Positions 33,312 to 42,700 of a DNA stretch of 64,000 bases are shown here, piece after piece (the first letter of the stretch is position 1; every line of letters starts with the position of its first letter). Source of the stretch: Microcosmobacter mediterraneus (GTDB lineage: Bacteria; Bacteroidota; Bacteroidia; Flavobacteriales; Flavobacteriaceae); contig NZ_JAVRIA010000001.1 of NCBI RefSeq assembly GCF_031846265.1, forward strand, positions 310,001 to 374,000, written 5' to 3'. The position numbers and the translations under genes were made by a program. The notes beneath the pieces are model-generated. The model did no database searches and was not told where the DNA came from. It saw only the letters and a list, made by a program, of their open reading frames with translations.

Positions 33312-34637
33312 ATGGAACGAAAAAAAGTCGCATTTTATACTTTAGGTTGTAAGCTTAACTTCTCTGAAACCTCTACAATTGCCAGACGTTTTATAGACGA
33401 AGGGTTTGATCGTGTAGACTTTAAATCAGCAGCAGATATTTATGTTATTAATACTTGTTCTGTAACCGAAAATGCAGATAAGCGTTTTAAAACCATTGTA
33501 AAACAAGCACAGAAAATTAATCCAGGAGCTTTTGTGGTTGCAGTAGGTTGTTATGCTCAACTCAAACCACAAGAATTAGCAGATGTTAATGGTGTAGATT
33601 TGGTTTTAGGTGCAACGGAGAAGTTTAAGATTACAGATTATATCAATGACCTTACTAAAAACGATTATGGCGAAATTCACTCTTGCGAAATTGAAGAAGC
33701 CGATTTCTATGTTGGTAGCTACTCAATAGGAGACCGAACTAGAGCCTTTTTAAAAGTCCAAGATGGTTGCGATTATAAATGCACCTACTGTACAATTCCT
33801 TTAGCACGAGGTATTTCTAGAAGTGATACCTTAGAAAACGTTCTTAAGAATGCTCAGGAAATATCTGAAAAAGGAATTAAAGAAATCGTATTAACTGGAG
33901 TAAACATAGGTGACTATGGAAAAGGTGAGTTTGGTAATAAAAAACACGAACACACGTTTTTTGAACTTGTTACCGAATTGGATAAAGTACAAGGTATTGA
34001 ACGACTAAGAATATCATCAATAGAGCCCAACTTACTTAAAAATGAAACTATAGATTTTGTGGCTACAAGCCATAGTTTTGTGCCTCATTTTCATATACCA
34101 TTACAGAGTGGTAGTAATACTTTACTTAAATTGATGAGACGACGTTACTTGAGAGAATTGTACCAAGATCGTGTTCATAAAATTAAAACCGTAATGCCAA
34201 ATGCTTGTATAGGTGTTGATGTTATTGTTGGTTTCCCTGGAGAAACAGACGACTTATTCTTAGAAACCTATAATTTTCTAAACGAATTAAATATATCCTA
34301 TTTACATGTATTTACCTATTCTGAGCGTGAGAATACTATGGCAGCTGAAATGGAAGGCGTAGTTCCTAAAAATGTTAGAGCAAAACGAAGTAAAATGCTA
34401 AGAGGTTTATCTGCTAAAAAACGAAGAGCATTCTACGAAAGTCAGATAGGTAATACACTTACAGTGTTATTTGAAGGCGAAAACAAAGAAGGGTACATAC
34501 ATGGTTTTACAGAAAATTATGTAAAAGTTAAAGCACCTTGGAATCCAGATCTAGTTAACACATTACATGATGTAGAACTAACTAAAATAGACGACGATGG
34601 ATTGGTAAGGTTTGAGTTTATCCATGAATTAGTCTGA
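33312..34637 (+). CDS. mtaB: tRNA t6A37 methylthiotransferase MtaB
   Basis: MtaB is a radical-SAM enzyme that adds a methylthio group to t6A at position 37 of tRNAs reading ANN codons. The 441-residue protein has the N-terminal cluster cysteines Cys13, Cys49 and Cys80 and the radical-SAM CxxxCxxC (Cys153, Cys157, Cys160 in GCDYKCTYC). A TRAM domain ends the protein (about 375-441). The N-terminus VAFYTLGCKLN and the phrase GVNIGDYG favour MtaB over MiaB and RimO. Confidence 0.93.
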   Translation: MERKKVAFYTLGCKLNFSETSTIARRFIDEGFDRVDFKSAADIYVINTCSVTENADKRFKTIVKQAQKINPGAFVVAVGCYAQLKPQELADVNGVDLVLGATEKFKITDYINDLTKNDYGEIHSCEIEEADFYVGSYSIGDRTRAFLKVQDGCDYKCTYCTIPLARGISRSDTLENVLKNAQEISEKGIKEIVLTGVNIGDYGKGEFGNKKHEHTFFELVTELDKVQGIERLRISSIEPNLLKNETIDFVATSHSFVPHFHIPLQSGSNTLLKLMRRRYLRELYQDRVHKIKTVMPNACIGVDVIVGFPGETDDLFLETYNFLNELNISYLHVFTYSERENTMAAEMEGVVPKNVRAKRSKMLRGLSAKKRRAFYESQIGNTLTVLFEGENKEGYIHGFTENYVKVKAPWNPDLVNTLHDVELTKIDDDGLVRFEFIHELV

Positions 34638-34738
34638 TTATTTGCGTCTTACATCAAAATTATAGGTAGTTCAACTAATTTATTGAGCCAGAGAAGATTT
34701 CCTAGATAGATTTACATCTGTAATTAAAGCCCCAAATT

Positions 34739-35239
34739 ATGAAATCTTTTAATTATTGCCTTTTACTGCTTGCTATCGTATGCTCTAGTTGTTCTAAAAA
34801 CGACACTATTGAAGATGTTTCTATTATTGGAGAATGGGAATTAACCGAGTGGAGAGTAGGATTAGAAGCAGATATTAATAAAGATGGTGTTTTTAATCTA
34901 AACTTATTAGATGAAGTTGATTGTGATAACAGTGAAATTATCACTTTTGATGCTGATAATACTATATCCTTAGTTATTGAATACAATCCTAAAATTTATG
35001 TAACATCTAATGAAAATACTGGCGATTATCAATTTCATCTTAGATGTGATGAAGGCATTATAGGAGCATCTTCTACTTATGTAGTTAGCAATAATACTAT
35101 AGAAGCTTTTGGAGGAACATATTATAAAGACAATAATTTACTTATAGTAACAACAGGTTATGCAATTGAGGTATATAACGAAGATCTTACTGAAATCATT
35201 GGAGTTTTAACCTCTGAGAAAACATATACTAAGTTGTAA
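34739..35239 (+). CDS. Lipocalin-like lipoprotein
   Basis: The 166-residue lipoprotein (signal ending VCSSC) has an N-terminal IIGEWELTEWRV block and alternating beta strands typical of the small lipocalin-like domain common in Bacteroidota. A DINKDGVFNLNLLDE stretch resembles an EF-type calcium loop (DINKDG). Function unknown. It ends at a bidirectional terminator facing the acetyltransferase gene. Confidence 0.75.
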   Translation: MKSFNYCLLLLAIVCSSCSKNDTIEDVSIIGEWELTEWRVGLEADINKDGVFNLNLLDEVDCDNSEIITFDADNTISLVIEYNPKIYVTSNENTGDYQFHLRCDEGIIGASSTYVVSNNTIEAFGGTYYKDNNLLIVTTGYAIEVYNEDLTEIIGVLTSEKTYTKL

Positions 35240-35255
35240 CAAAAGAATGATCCAT

Positions 35256-35288
35256 AAAAAAAGCCTCAATACTATTGAGGCTTTTTTT
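35256..35288. terminator. Bidirectional terminator between lipocalin-like and GNAT genes
   Basis: AAAAAAAGCCTCAAT and ATTGAGGCTTTTTTT pair over fifteen bases with a three-base loop. A and T tracts on both sides let it serve both converging genes. Confidence 0.92.
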
Positions 35289-35307
35289 ATTTGATTTTTT
35301 TTAATGC

Positions 35308-35604
35308 TTAAATACGTACACCAACTGGTAACATACGTTTGTAAGCTCTATTACGTCTTACAAATTTAGCAATCTGTGGACTTGTTGGTACCACGCTAAT
35401 GTTACGCTCTTTAATGTTATCAAATACAAGTTTTAAAAAATCTTCTTCAAATCCTTCATCGTTAATCCCTTCAGGGATTTCTAGTTTAGTTAAAAAGATT
35501 TTTCGTTCTTGTAACGAGTATTCAATTTTTGCAAGTTTGTCGTCAATTTTTAATTCAAATTGGCGTAGAAAATCGTTGTCAATTAATTCAGCAGCTTCTG
35601 TCAT
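35308..35604 (-). CDS. Small GNAT-like N-acetyltransferase (YidJ/COG2388 type)
   Basis: The 98-residue protein matches the minimal GNAT family by its strand ERKIFLTKLEIPEG, the helix EDFLKLVFDNIKERN and the end PQIAKFVRRNRAYKRML. Members have a short acetyl-CoA fold and unknown substrates. It is read from a -7 box at 35668-35676 and has a leader of about 55 nt that includes a perfect inverted repeat (35642-35660). Confidence 0.78.
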   Translation of the reverse strand: MTEAAELIDNDFLRQFELKIDDKLAKIEYSLQERKIFLTKLEIPEGINDEGFEEDFLKLVFDNIKERNISVVPTSPQIAKFVRRNRAYKRMLPVGVRI

Positions 35605-35641
35605 TATAATTAGTTTTAATCCAACGGTCGGTTAGGAGAGA

Positions 35642-35660
35642 ATCTATAGTTTCTATAGAT
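35642..35660. repeat. Perfect 8-3-8 inverted repeat between divergent genes
   Basis: ATCTATAG and CTATAGAT are exact inverses around TTT. The repeat overlaps the -7 box of the plus-strand promoter (35656-35664) and the start region of the minus-strand one, so it could be an operator for both or a leader hairpin. Confidence 0.55.
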
Positions 35661-35664
35661 TTGC
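35656..35664 (+). promoter_or_regulatory. -7 promoter box of the hydrolase gene
   Basis: TAGATTTGC matches TAnnTTTGC; the hydrolase ATG is 56 nt downstream. It overlaps the right arm of the inverted repeat. Confidence 0.5.
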
Positions 35665-35667
35665 AGT

Positions 35668-35676
35668 GCAAAAGTA
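35668..35676 (-). promoter_or_regulatory. -7 promoter box of the GNAT gene
   Basis: The minus strand reads TACTTTTGC. It starts four bases past the plus-strand -7 box, so the two divergent promoters overlap. Confidence 0.55.
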
Positions 35677-35720
35677 CGAAAAAATATACTAAGATTAAAG
35701 TTTTACTCCTGTAAATCCTT

Positions 35721-36383
35721 ATGAGTCAAGATATCATACACCTTTATTTAATGCCAGGAATGGCTGCAAATCCAACAATTTTTGAGCACATTAAATTGCC
35801 TGAAAGTCAGTTTAAAATTCTTTGGTTAGATTGGCTAATACCAGAACCTAATGAACATATAAAAGCTTATGCACAGAGAATGAACGCTCGTATAACAGAA
35901 TCTAATGCTGCGTTGCTTGGTGTATCATTTGGAGGTATTTTAGTCCAAGAGATGAGTAAACTTAGAGACTTTAAAACAGTTATTGTTGTCTCTAGTGTAA
36001 AATCTAAACACGAGCTTCCTAAACGCATGAAACTTGTAAAATTAACCAAGGCATATAAGATTCTTCCAACACAGTTGGTTAAAAATATCGACTATTTAGC
36101 TAAATATGCCTTTGGCGAAACCATTACCAAGCGTTTAGAATTATATAAGAAATATTTGTCTGTTACAAATAAACGTTATTTAGATTGGGCCATTAAAGAA
36201 GTTGTGTGTTGGGAACAAAATGAGCCTTTAAAAGGTGTAATTTATATACATGGCGATAAAGACCCTGTATTTCCGCATTCCTGTACAGAAGATACTCTGG
36301 TTGTAAAAGGCGGAACTCATATAATGATCATTAATAAATACAAGTGGTTTAACGAGAATCTTCCGAGTCTTCTTGTTAATTAA
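35721..36383 (+). CDS. Alpha/beta hydrolase
   Basis: The 220-residue protein has the nucleophile elbow GVSFGG (serine near residue 69), a likely acid in YIHGDKDPVFP and a histidine in VKGGTHIMI, so the catalytic triad appears intact. The N-terminus YLMPGMAANPTIFEHI supplies the oxyanion region. Substrate unknown. Its stop codon lies within the -7 box of the next gene. Confidence 0.85.
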   Translation: MSQDIIHLYLMPGMAANPTIFEHIKLPESQFKILWLDWLIPEPNEHIKAYAQRMNARITESNAALLGVSFGGILVQEMSKLRDFKTVIVVSSVKSKHELPKRMKLVKLTKAYKILPTQLVKNIDYLAKYAFGETITKRLELYKKYLSVTNKRYLDWAIKEVVCWEQNEPLKGVIYIHGDKDPVFPHSCTEDTLVVKGGTHIMIINKYKWFNENLPSLLVN

Positions 36384-36389
36384 ATTTGC
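36381..36389 (+). promoter_or_regulatory. -7 promoter box of the lytic transglycosylase gene
   Basis: TAAATTTGC matches TAnnTTTGC, and its TAA is the stop codon of the hydrolase gene. It favours the ATG at 36431 over a TTG at 36386 that would lie inside the box. Confidence 0.55.
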
Positions 36390-36430
36390 TTACGACCAAT
36401 AATTTATTACATTTAAAAAAAATTCTACTT

Positions 36431-37363
36431 ATGACCTTAATAAAGAACGCTTTAGCAGCAATCGGATTACTATGTTTATCTGGTCTTTTTATTTTTGCTG
36501 TACAAAAAGCACCCTCAGACGCTAGTGTTAAAAAAGAACAACCTTTAGTTAATGATTATAATGTGTACGCCTTAACTGTACCTGAAAATTTAGACTTTGC
36601 AGGCGAAGCAATGCCACTTCAAAATCCAGATATATTAGAACGTATGGATAGAGAGCTGCTTGTAAACACCTATTGGCAATCTAATGGTTTATTAATGTTT
36701 AAACGTTCTAAAAAGTATTTTCCAATTATAGAGCCAATTCTTGAAGAATATGATATACCTAATGATTTTAAATATTTGGCTGTAATAGAAAGTGGATTAA
36801 CAAATGCAGTGTCTCCTGCTGGAGCAAGAGGTGTTTGGCAAATAATGAAAACTACAGGTCGTGAAAATGGACTTGAAGTTAATACTAATGTAGATGAACG
36901 TTATCACCTAGAAAAAGCCACACGAGTAGCTTGTAAGTACTTATTAAAAGCCAAAGAGCGTTTAGGGTCTTGGACACTTGCTGCTGCAGCTTATAATGGT
37001 GGTAATGCAGGAATTTCGAGACGATTAAAACAACAAGATGTTAGCGATTACTATGATTTATTATTAGGCGAAGAAACTGGTCGTTATGTGTTTAGAATTG
37101 TGGCGCTAAAAGAGATATTAAGCAACCCTTCAAAATATGGTTTTAATTTCCAAGAGAAGGATTTATACACCTATATTCCAACTATTAAAGTTGCAGTAGA
37201 TACAGCAGTAACTGACTTTTCTAAATTTGCTCAGAAATTTGGGATTAACTATAAAATTTTAAAAATTCATAATCCTTGGTTACGCGAGAAGCATTTAAAT
37301 AATAAAAGTAGAAAACAATATTATATAGATATACCAAAAGAAGGCTATTATTCTAAGCCTTAA
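36431..37363 (+). CDS. Lytic murein transglycosylase (SLT domain)
   Basis: The 310-residue protein cleaves peptidoglycan glycan strands. An N-terminal membrane anchor or signal (about 6-24) leads to an SLT domain with the catalytic glutamate Glu120 in VIESGLTN, then GARGVWQIM and the conserved AAAAYNGGNAG. It resembles MltD-type enzymes but has no LysM repeats visible. It converges on the YdeI-like gene; their stop codons share TTAA. Confidence 0.92.
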   Translation: MTLIKNALAAIGLLCLSGLFIFAVQKAPSDASVKKEQPLVNDYNVYALTVPENLDFAGEAMPLQNPDILERMDRELLVNTYWQSNGLLMFKRSKKYFPIIEPILEEYDIPNDFKYLAVIESGLTNAVSPAGARGVWQIMKTTGRENGLEVNTNVDERYHLEKATRVACKYLLKAKERLGSWTLAAAAYNGGNAGISRRLKQQDVSDYYDLLLGEETGRYVFRIVALKEILSNPSKYGFNFQEKDLYTYIPTIKVAVDTAVTDFSKFAQKFGINYKILKIHNPWLREKHLNNKSRKQYYIDIPKEGYYSKP

Positions 37364-37959
37364 CAGTTTCTATATTTATCATTTAAACCAATGCCTTGAA
37401 GAATCATTGGTATAATTTTTTCTAAACGCGATTGCTTTGTAGCATCGCGTTTTGCTGTTGTAATATACTCACAATATTCTCGCTGTTTAAAAGGCGTTAA
37501 TACTGCAAAGCCATTTTTTAAATCGGGTTGATTATCTAATTCTGTTTGTAATATAGGTGGAATAACAGTTGCCTTTTTTTTACGATTTGGTTTTACCTCC
37601 AACCCTTGTTTTTGATTGTCTATAGCCTCTTTAATATAGTTTAGAATAAGTGGTTCGTTAAGCTCAGAAATAGCAGCAAAACGCCATTGACGCATACCTT
37701 TTGTTTTCCCTTCTTGCGCATTTATTAAGACTTGCTCTTTATCTTTTAAAAACACACCATTAAAAAACCATAACCCAAAATACTCTTTAAAGGCTCCAAT
37801 ACCAATAACATTTTTGTTATTAACGGTGTAAGTAGGTATACTCCATTTTATGGTTTCTACCAATTCTGTTTTGAGCAGTATGTTACGCAATGCCGTTAAG
37901 GCCTCTGCCCATTTTGGGTGTAATTCTAAGTATTCTTCTACAGCGTATATTTTTTGCAT
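37360..37959 (-). CDS. DUF1801/YdeI-like protein
   Basis: The 199-residue cytoplasmic protein combines an N-terminal DUF1801 domain (about 8-110, WSIPTYTVNNKNVIGIGAFK) with a C-terminal YdeI/OmpD-associated helical part (about 135-195, TPFKQREYCEYITTAKR). The family is widespread and its function is not established. It starts 15 bases after the end of the LRR gene on the same strand, so they may be cotranscribed. Confidence 0.82.
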   Translation of the reverse strand: MQKIYAVEEYLELHPKWAEALTALRNILLKTELVETIKWSIPTYTVNNKNVIGIGAFKEYFGLWFFNGVFLKDKEQVLINAQEGKTKGMRQWRFAAISELNEPLILNYIKEAIDNQKQGLEVKPNRKKKATVIPPILQTELDNQPDLKNGFAVLTPFKQREYCEYITTAKRDATKQSRLEKIIPMILQGIGLNDKYRNC

Positions 37960-37973
37960 GGATAAACCTAATA

Positions 37974-39536
37974 CTAAAACCTTACTTTACATTTCTTAGG
38001 AAGCCAAGACTTAATCTTTTCAACATCAGCTTCAGAGATCTTGGTTTTCTTAATATTAAGAACTTTCAAGTTTTTTAAGTTTTTGATGCTCTCAGGTAAA
38101 GAAGAAATTTGAGTTCTACTTAAGTTGAGTCGTTTTAGGTTAGTTAAATTTCCTATTTCATCTGGTACACTTGTAATAGAACTATCCATAAGATTAATTT
38201 GTTCAAGGTTGGTCATATTCCCAATTTCTGCTGGCAAACGTGTAAAAGAATAACCACCTGTAAATACGATACCTTTTACATTGAGTTGTGTAACTTCAAC
38301 CGGAAACTCAGTTAAATCACCATCAAAAACACTCATCATTACTAAGGTAGGACCATATTGACCTTGATTAATATTACTTTTGTAAATACTTCCACCACTT
38401 GCTGCAATAGAAGCCTCTTTTTTTGCATCTTTAGCATAAAAATGATGTTCTCCTGCCAATTCATCAGCTTTATTTTCTCCTAAGTCTTTTACTGTAATAT
38501 TAATTTTATCATTAGCCATAGCTGTTTTATTTAAGGCTGTAAAATCAATAGAGATATTTGGATTTGCTGCCATACCTTTTTGCTGATTTGTTATAAGCTG
38601 CGATAAATTTATAACCTCTGGGCTAGTGCCTCTAGATACAGCATTATTATAGGTATCTGCATGTAGTCCAAGATATTCCATAGCTTTATCAAAATCGAAC
38701 ATCTGATAGTGTGCTGTCGCTAAATTTATATATAAACCACGCACAACTCTATCATTAATCTTTGCTCTATTATTATCTGTATTATAGTCTTTTACATGTG
38801 TTAACCAGGTGTTCACAGCGATCATCAATTCATCCAAAGATTGCTGATTAATGTTACCTTGCTTGTGCATACTGTCATAAGCAGATATGGCTAGTTGCTG
38901 AGCTTTATCTAAAGCGCTATAGTCATAGTCTTTACCACCTTTACCTGTATATACATTAAGTGAATAGCTAACATAACCCATTTTAAACGCGTTTTCAGCT
39001 CTACTTTGTGCGTCTTCAAATGTGCTACTTTTAATTCTATTATGTTGCTCTTTTAGCCAAGTCTCATTATCTTTTTCCCAGGCCTCTTCTAGTACCTGAG
39101 GATGCCAATAGCACTCATCTTTACCGTAGACAAAATTTACAGGATCACTAAAAATGCTAGTTGTTGTTTTATAGTTATTAAACGCTTCGGCGTATAAAAT
39201 ATCTCCAGAAGATGATTTAATAATGAGGTAAGCATCTGGTACATCTGCAGTAACTCTATATTGATATACAGTTATGTTCTTAGCATCTTTTAATACATTT
39301 TTACTACCAGAAGCCACGCATACATTTTCTCCCTTAAACTGCTCAGGCGAATTAAAATTGGTCATAGGCATAGCAAAGCTATAAGTAAAATCATTTGGAT
39401 TAGAACTTGCTATATCATAAGATGGGATTGCAAAATAGACTGATGAGGCTGACTCTGCCTTAGCTCTTTGCGCTTGTAATGTGATGCTGAAAAGGCTTAA
39501 AACAAGTAAGGTGATAATAAATCGGTACAATGACAT
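37974..39536 (-). CDS. Secreted leucine-rich-repeat protein
   Basis: The 520-residue protein has a signal peptide (1-22, LQAQ), a long helical/TPR-like central part (about 150-330), a beta domain and four or five leucine-rich repeats at the C-terminus (about 420-510; for example NLTNLKRLNLSRTQISSLP). LRRs usually bind proteins. No T9SS sorting domain is seen, so it is probably periplasmic or outer-membrane attached. A -7 box lies at 39560-39568. Confidence 0.82.
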   Translation of the reverse strand: MSLYRFIITLLVLSLFSITLQAQRAKAESASSVYFAIPSYDIASSNPNDFTYSFAMPMTNFNSPEQFKGENVCVASGSKNVLKDAKNITVYQYRVTADVPDAYLIIKSSSGDILYAEAFNNYKTTTSIFSDPVNFVYGKDECYWHPQVLEEAWEKDNETWLKEQHNRIKSSTFEDAQSRAENAFKMGYVSYSLNVYTGKGGKDYDYSALDKAQQLAISAYDSMHKQGNINQQSLDELMIAVNTWLTHVKDYNTDNNRAKINDRVVRGLYINLATAHYQMFDFDKAMEYLGLHADTYNNAVSRGTSPEVINLSQLITNQQKGMAANPNISIDFTALNKTAMANDKINITVKDLGENKADELAGEHHFYAKDAKKEASIAASGGSIYKSNINQGQYGPTLVMMSVFDGDLTEFPVEVTQLNVKGIVFTGGYSFTRLPAEIGNMTNLEQINLMDSSITSVPDEIGNLTNLKRLNLSRTQISSLPESIKNLKNLKVLNIKKTKISEADVEKIKSWLPKKCKVRF

Positions 39537-39559
39537 GGTTAGTGTTTTTTAGTGTAATG

Positions 39560-39568
39560 CCAAATGTA
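39560..39568 (-). promoter_or_regulatory. -7 promoter box of the LRR gene
   Basis: The minus strand reads TACATTTGG, matching TAnnTTTG, 23 nt before the ATG at 39536. Confidence 0.5.
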
Positions 39569-39674
39569 ATAAATTTTATAAAAGTGTGTAACTAAATTTT
39601 GGTGATGCGCTTAAGGATTGATAATCGAAGTTAGCTTTTAATATGTACAAAGTCAATACGTAAGTTTACATATA

Positions 39675-39706
39675 AAAAAATCCTGAGGTTTAGCTCAGGA
39701 TTTTTA
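39675..39706 (-). terminator. Terminator of secA
   Basis: AAAAATCCTGAG and CTCAGGATTTTT pair over twelve bases around a six-base loop, with T residues following on the minus strand. Confidence 0.85.
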
Positions 39707-39732
39707 ATTTTCTATAGAAAAGTATGATACTG

Positions 39733-42700
39733 TTATTCCTCAACCAAAACCCATTCGCCTTTAGCAATTAGAGGTTCTGCTTGTTTGTATTTAACCGTTT
39801 TGTTTTCGCCACTAATGACATGTTTTATGGTAACACGATCGTTACGACCAATTTTTGGACGCTCTCTAACAATAGTCTCAACCACTTGTTGTTGCTGTCT
39901 AGAAGTACCTGCTCCTGCAGCTCTGCTCTGTGCTGCACGCTCATCCATGTTTGGAATTTCGTCTTTCTGCGTTTGTAATTTTTCTTGTTTACGTGCTCCT
40001 GCTTCTCTAATGGTGTTTTGTGTTTCTGTTGGAATTTCGCCTTTAAATAAGAATGAAATCACATCTTTATTCACTTGGTCTATCATAGATTTAAACAACT
40101 CAAACGCTTCAAACTTATAAATAAGTAAAGGATCTTTTTGTTCGTGTACTGCTAATTGAACTGATTGCTTTAACTCATCCATTTTACGTAAATGCGTTTT
40201 CCAAGCATCATCTACAATAGCTAATGTTATATTTTTTTCAAAATCATTAATTAACTGAGTTCCTTTAGTTTCATAAGCTTTTTCTAGGTCTGTAACCACT
40301 TGTAGATTCTTTACACCATCTGTAAAAGGCACAACGATACGCTTGTATTTATCGCGCTGATTTTCATAAACGTTCTCTATAACAGGGAAAGCCAATTCTG
40401 CATTACGTTGCATTTTATCTCTGTAATGTGCAAAGGCAGCTTTATAAATTGTTCCTGCAATCTCTTGAGGCGCCATCTTTTTAAATTCGGCCTCAGAAAT
40501 TGGTGAACTCATTGAGAAATATCGAATCAACTCAAACTCAAAGTTCTTGAAATCGTCTGCTTCTTTATTGGTGTTTGCAATACCTTCTGAGGTATCAAAA
40601 ATCATGTTTGCTAAATCTACACGAAGACGCTCTCCGTGTAAGGCATGACGACGACGTTTGTAAACAACCTCACGTTGAGCATTCATAACATCATCATATT
40701 CTAATAATCGTTTACGAACACCAAAGTTATTTTCTTCAACTTTCTTCTGAGCACGCTCTATAGATTTTGAAATCATAGAATGCTGTATAACTTCGCCTTC
40801 TTTTAATCCCATTCTATCCATCATCTTGGCAATACGCTCACTACCAAACAAGCGCATTAAATTATCTTCTAAAGACACATAAAACTGCGAACTTCCTGGA
40901 TCTCCTTGTCTACCAGCTCTACCTCGCAACTGACGGTCTACACGACGAGAATCGTGACGCTCTGTACCAACAATGGCTAATCCACCAGCGGCTTTTACTT
41001 CATCTGATAGTTTAATATCTGTACCACGACCAGCCATATTAGTTGCAATAGTTACTTGACCGCTTCTACCAGCTTCATCTACAATCTCTGCTTCTTTTTT
41101 ATGTTGCTTTGCATTAAGTACGTTATGAGGAATTTTTCTGATGCTTAGCATCTTACCAAGTAGCTCACTGATTTCAACGTTAGTAGTACCAATAAGTACA
41201 GGTCTACCAGCATTAGACATGTTAACCACATCGTCAATAACAGCGTTATATTTTTCGCGCTTTGTTTTGTAAACTAAATCTTGTCTGTCGTCTCTTGCAA
41301 TTGGTCTATTGGTAGGAATTTCAACTACATCTAATTTATAGATTTCCCAAAATTCACCTGCTTCAGTTACTGCTGTACCTGTCATTCCAGACAGTTTACG
41401 GTACATTCTAAAATAGTTCTGTAACGTAACTGTGGCAAAGGTTTGTGTAGCATCTTCGATCTTTACATTTTCCTTGGCTTCAATGGCTTGGTGTAATCCG
41501 TCACTATAACGACGACCATCCATAATACGACCAGTTTGCTCGTCTACAATCATCACCTTGTTTTCCATAACCACATACTGAATGTCTTTTTCAAACAAAG
41601 CATAGGCTTTTAATAACTGGTTAAGTGTATGTATACGTTCAGACTTTACACTGAAGTCTCTAAACAGTTCTTCTTTTTTCTCAGCTTCTTCTTCTTTAGA
41701 TAATCCTGCATCTTCAATTTTAGCAACTTCAATTCCCATTTCTGGCATAACGAAGAAATCTGGATTGTCTTTACCAGAGAGGAATTCTACACCTTTATCT
41801 GAAAGTTCTACCTGATTATTTTTTTCATCGATAACGTAGTAGAGTTCTGCATCAATTTTTGGCATTTCTCTGTTGTTATCTTGCATGTAAAAATTCTCAG
41901 TTTTTTGAAGTAAGAGTTTAATTCCTTCTTCACTCAAGAATTTTATTAAGGCTTTATTTTTTGGTATACCTCTAAATACACGTAGAAGTTTAAAACCGCC
42001 TTCTTTAGTATCACCTTCAGCGATTAGTTTTTTAGCTTCGGCTAAAACACCAACGAGGTATTTACGTTGTACTTCAACTAGCTCACTAACCTTAGGTTTT
42101 AATTCTGTAAACTCATGCTCATCACCTTTAGGAATAGGACCAGAGATGATTAAAGGTGTACGTGCATCATCTACTAATACAGAATCGACCTCATCTACAA
42201 TAGCGTAATGGTGAGGACGTTGTACTAAATCGTCTGGTGAGTGTGACATGTTATCGCGTAAATAATCAAAACCAAACTCGTTATTTGTACCGTAAGTAAT
42301 ATCTGCATTATATGCTTTTTTACGAGCTGCAGAGTTAGGTTGGTGATAATCTATACAGTCTACACTTAAGCCATGAAACTCAAAAATTGGAGCCATCCAT
42401 GCACTATCTCGTTTGGCTAAGTAATCATTTACTGTTACTAAGTGTACACCTTTACCTGCTAAGGCATTAAGATACACAGGAAGCGTTGCTACAAGTGTTT
42501 TACCTTCACCAGTTTGCATTTCTGCAATCTTACCTTGGTGTAAGGCTACACCACCAATAAGCTGAACATCATAATGAATCATGTCCCAAGTTATAGGCTT
42601 ACCAGCTGCATCCCAAGAATTTGCCCAAGTAGCACTATCACCATCAAGCGTAACATAATCTTTTGAGCCCGAAATTTCTCTATCAAAGGCATTGGCTTGC

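Noticed and set aside
39785..40120. Cysteine-rich open frame antisense to the end of secA
   Set aside because: The composition follows from the secA codons and there is no promoter or neighbouring gene on that strand.
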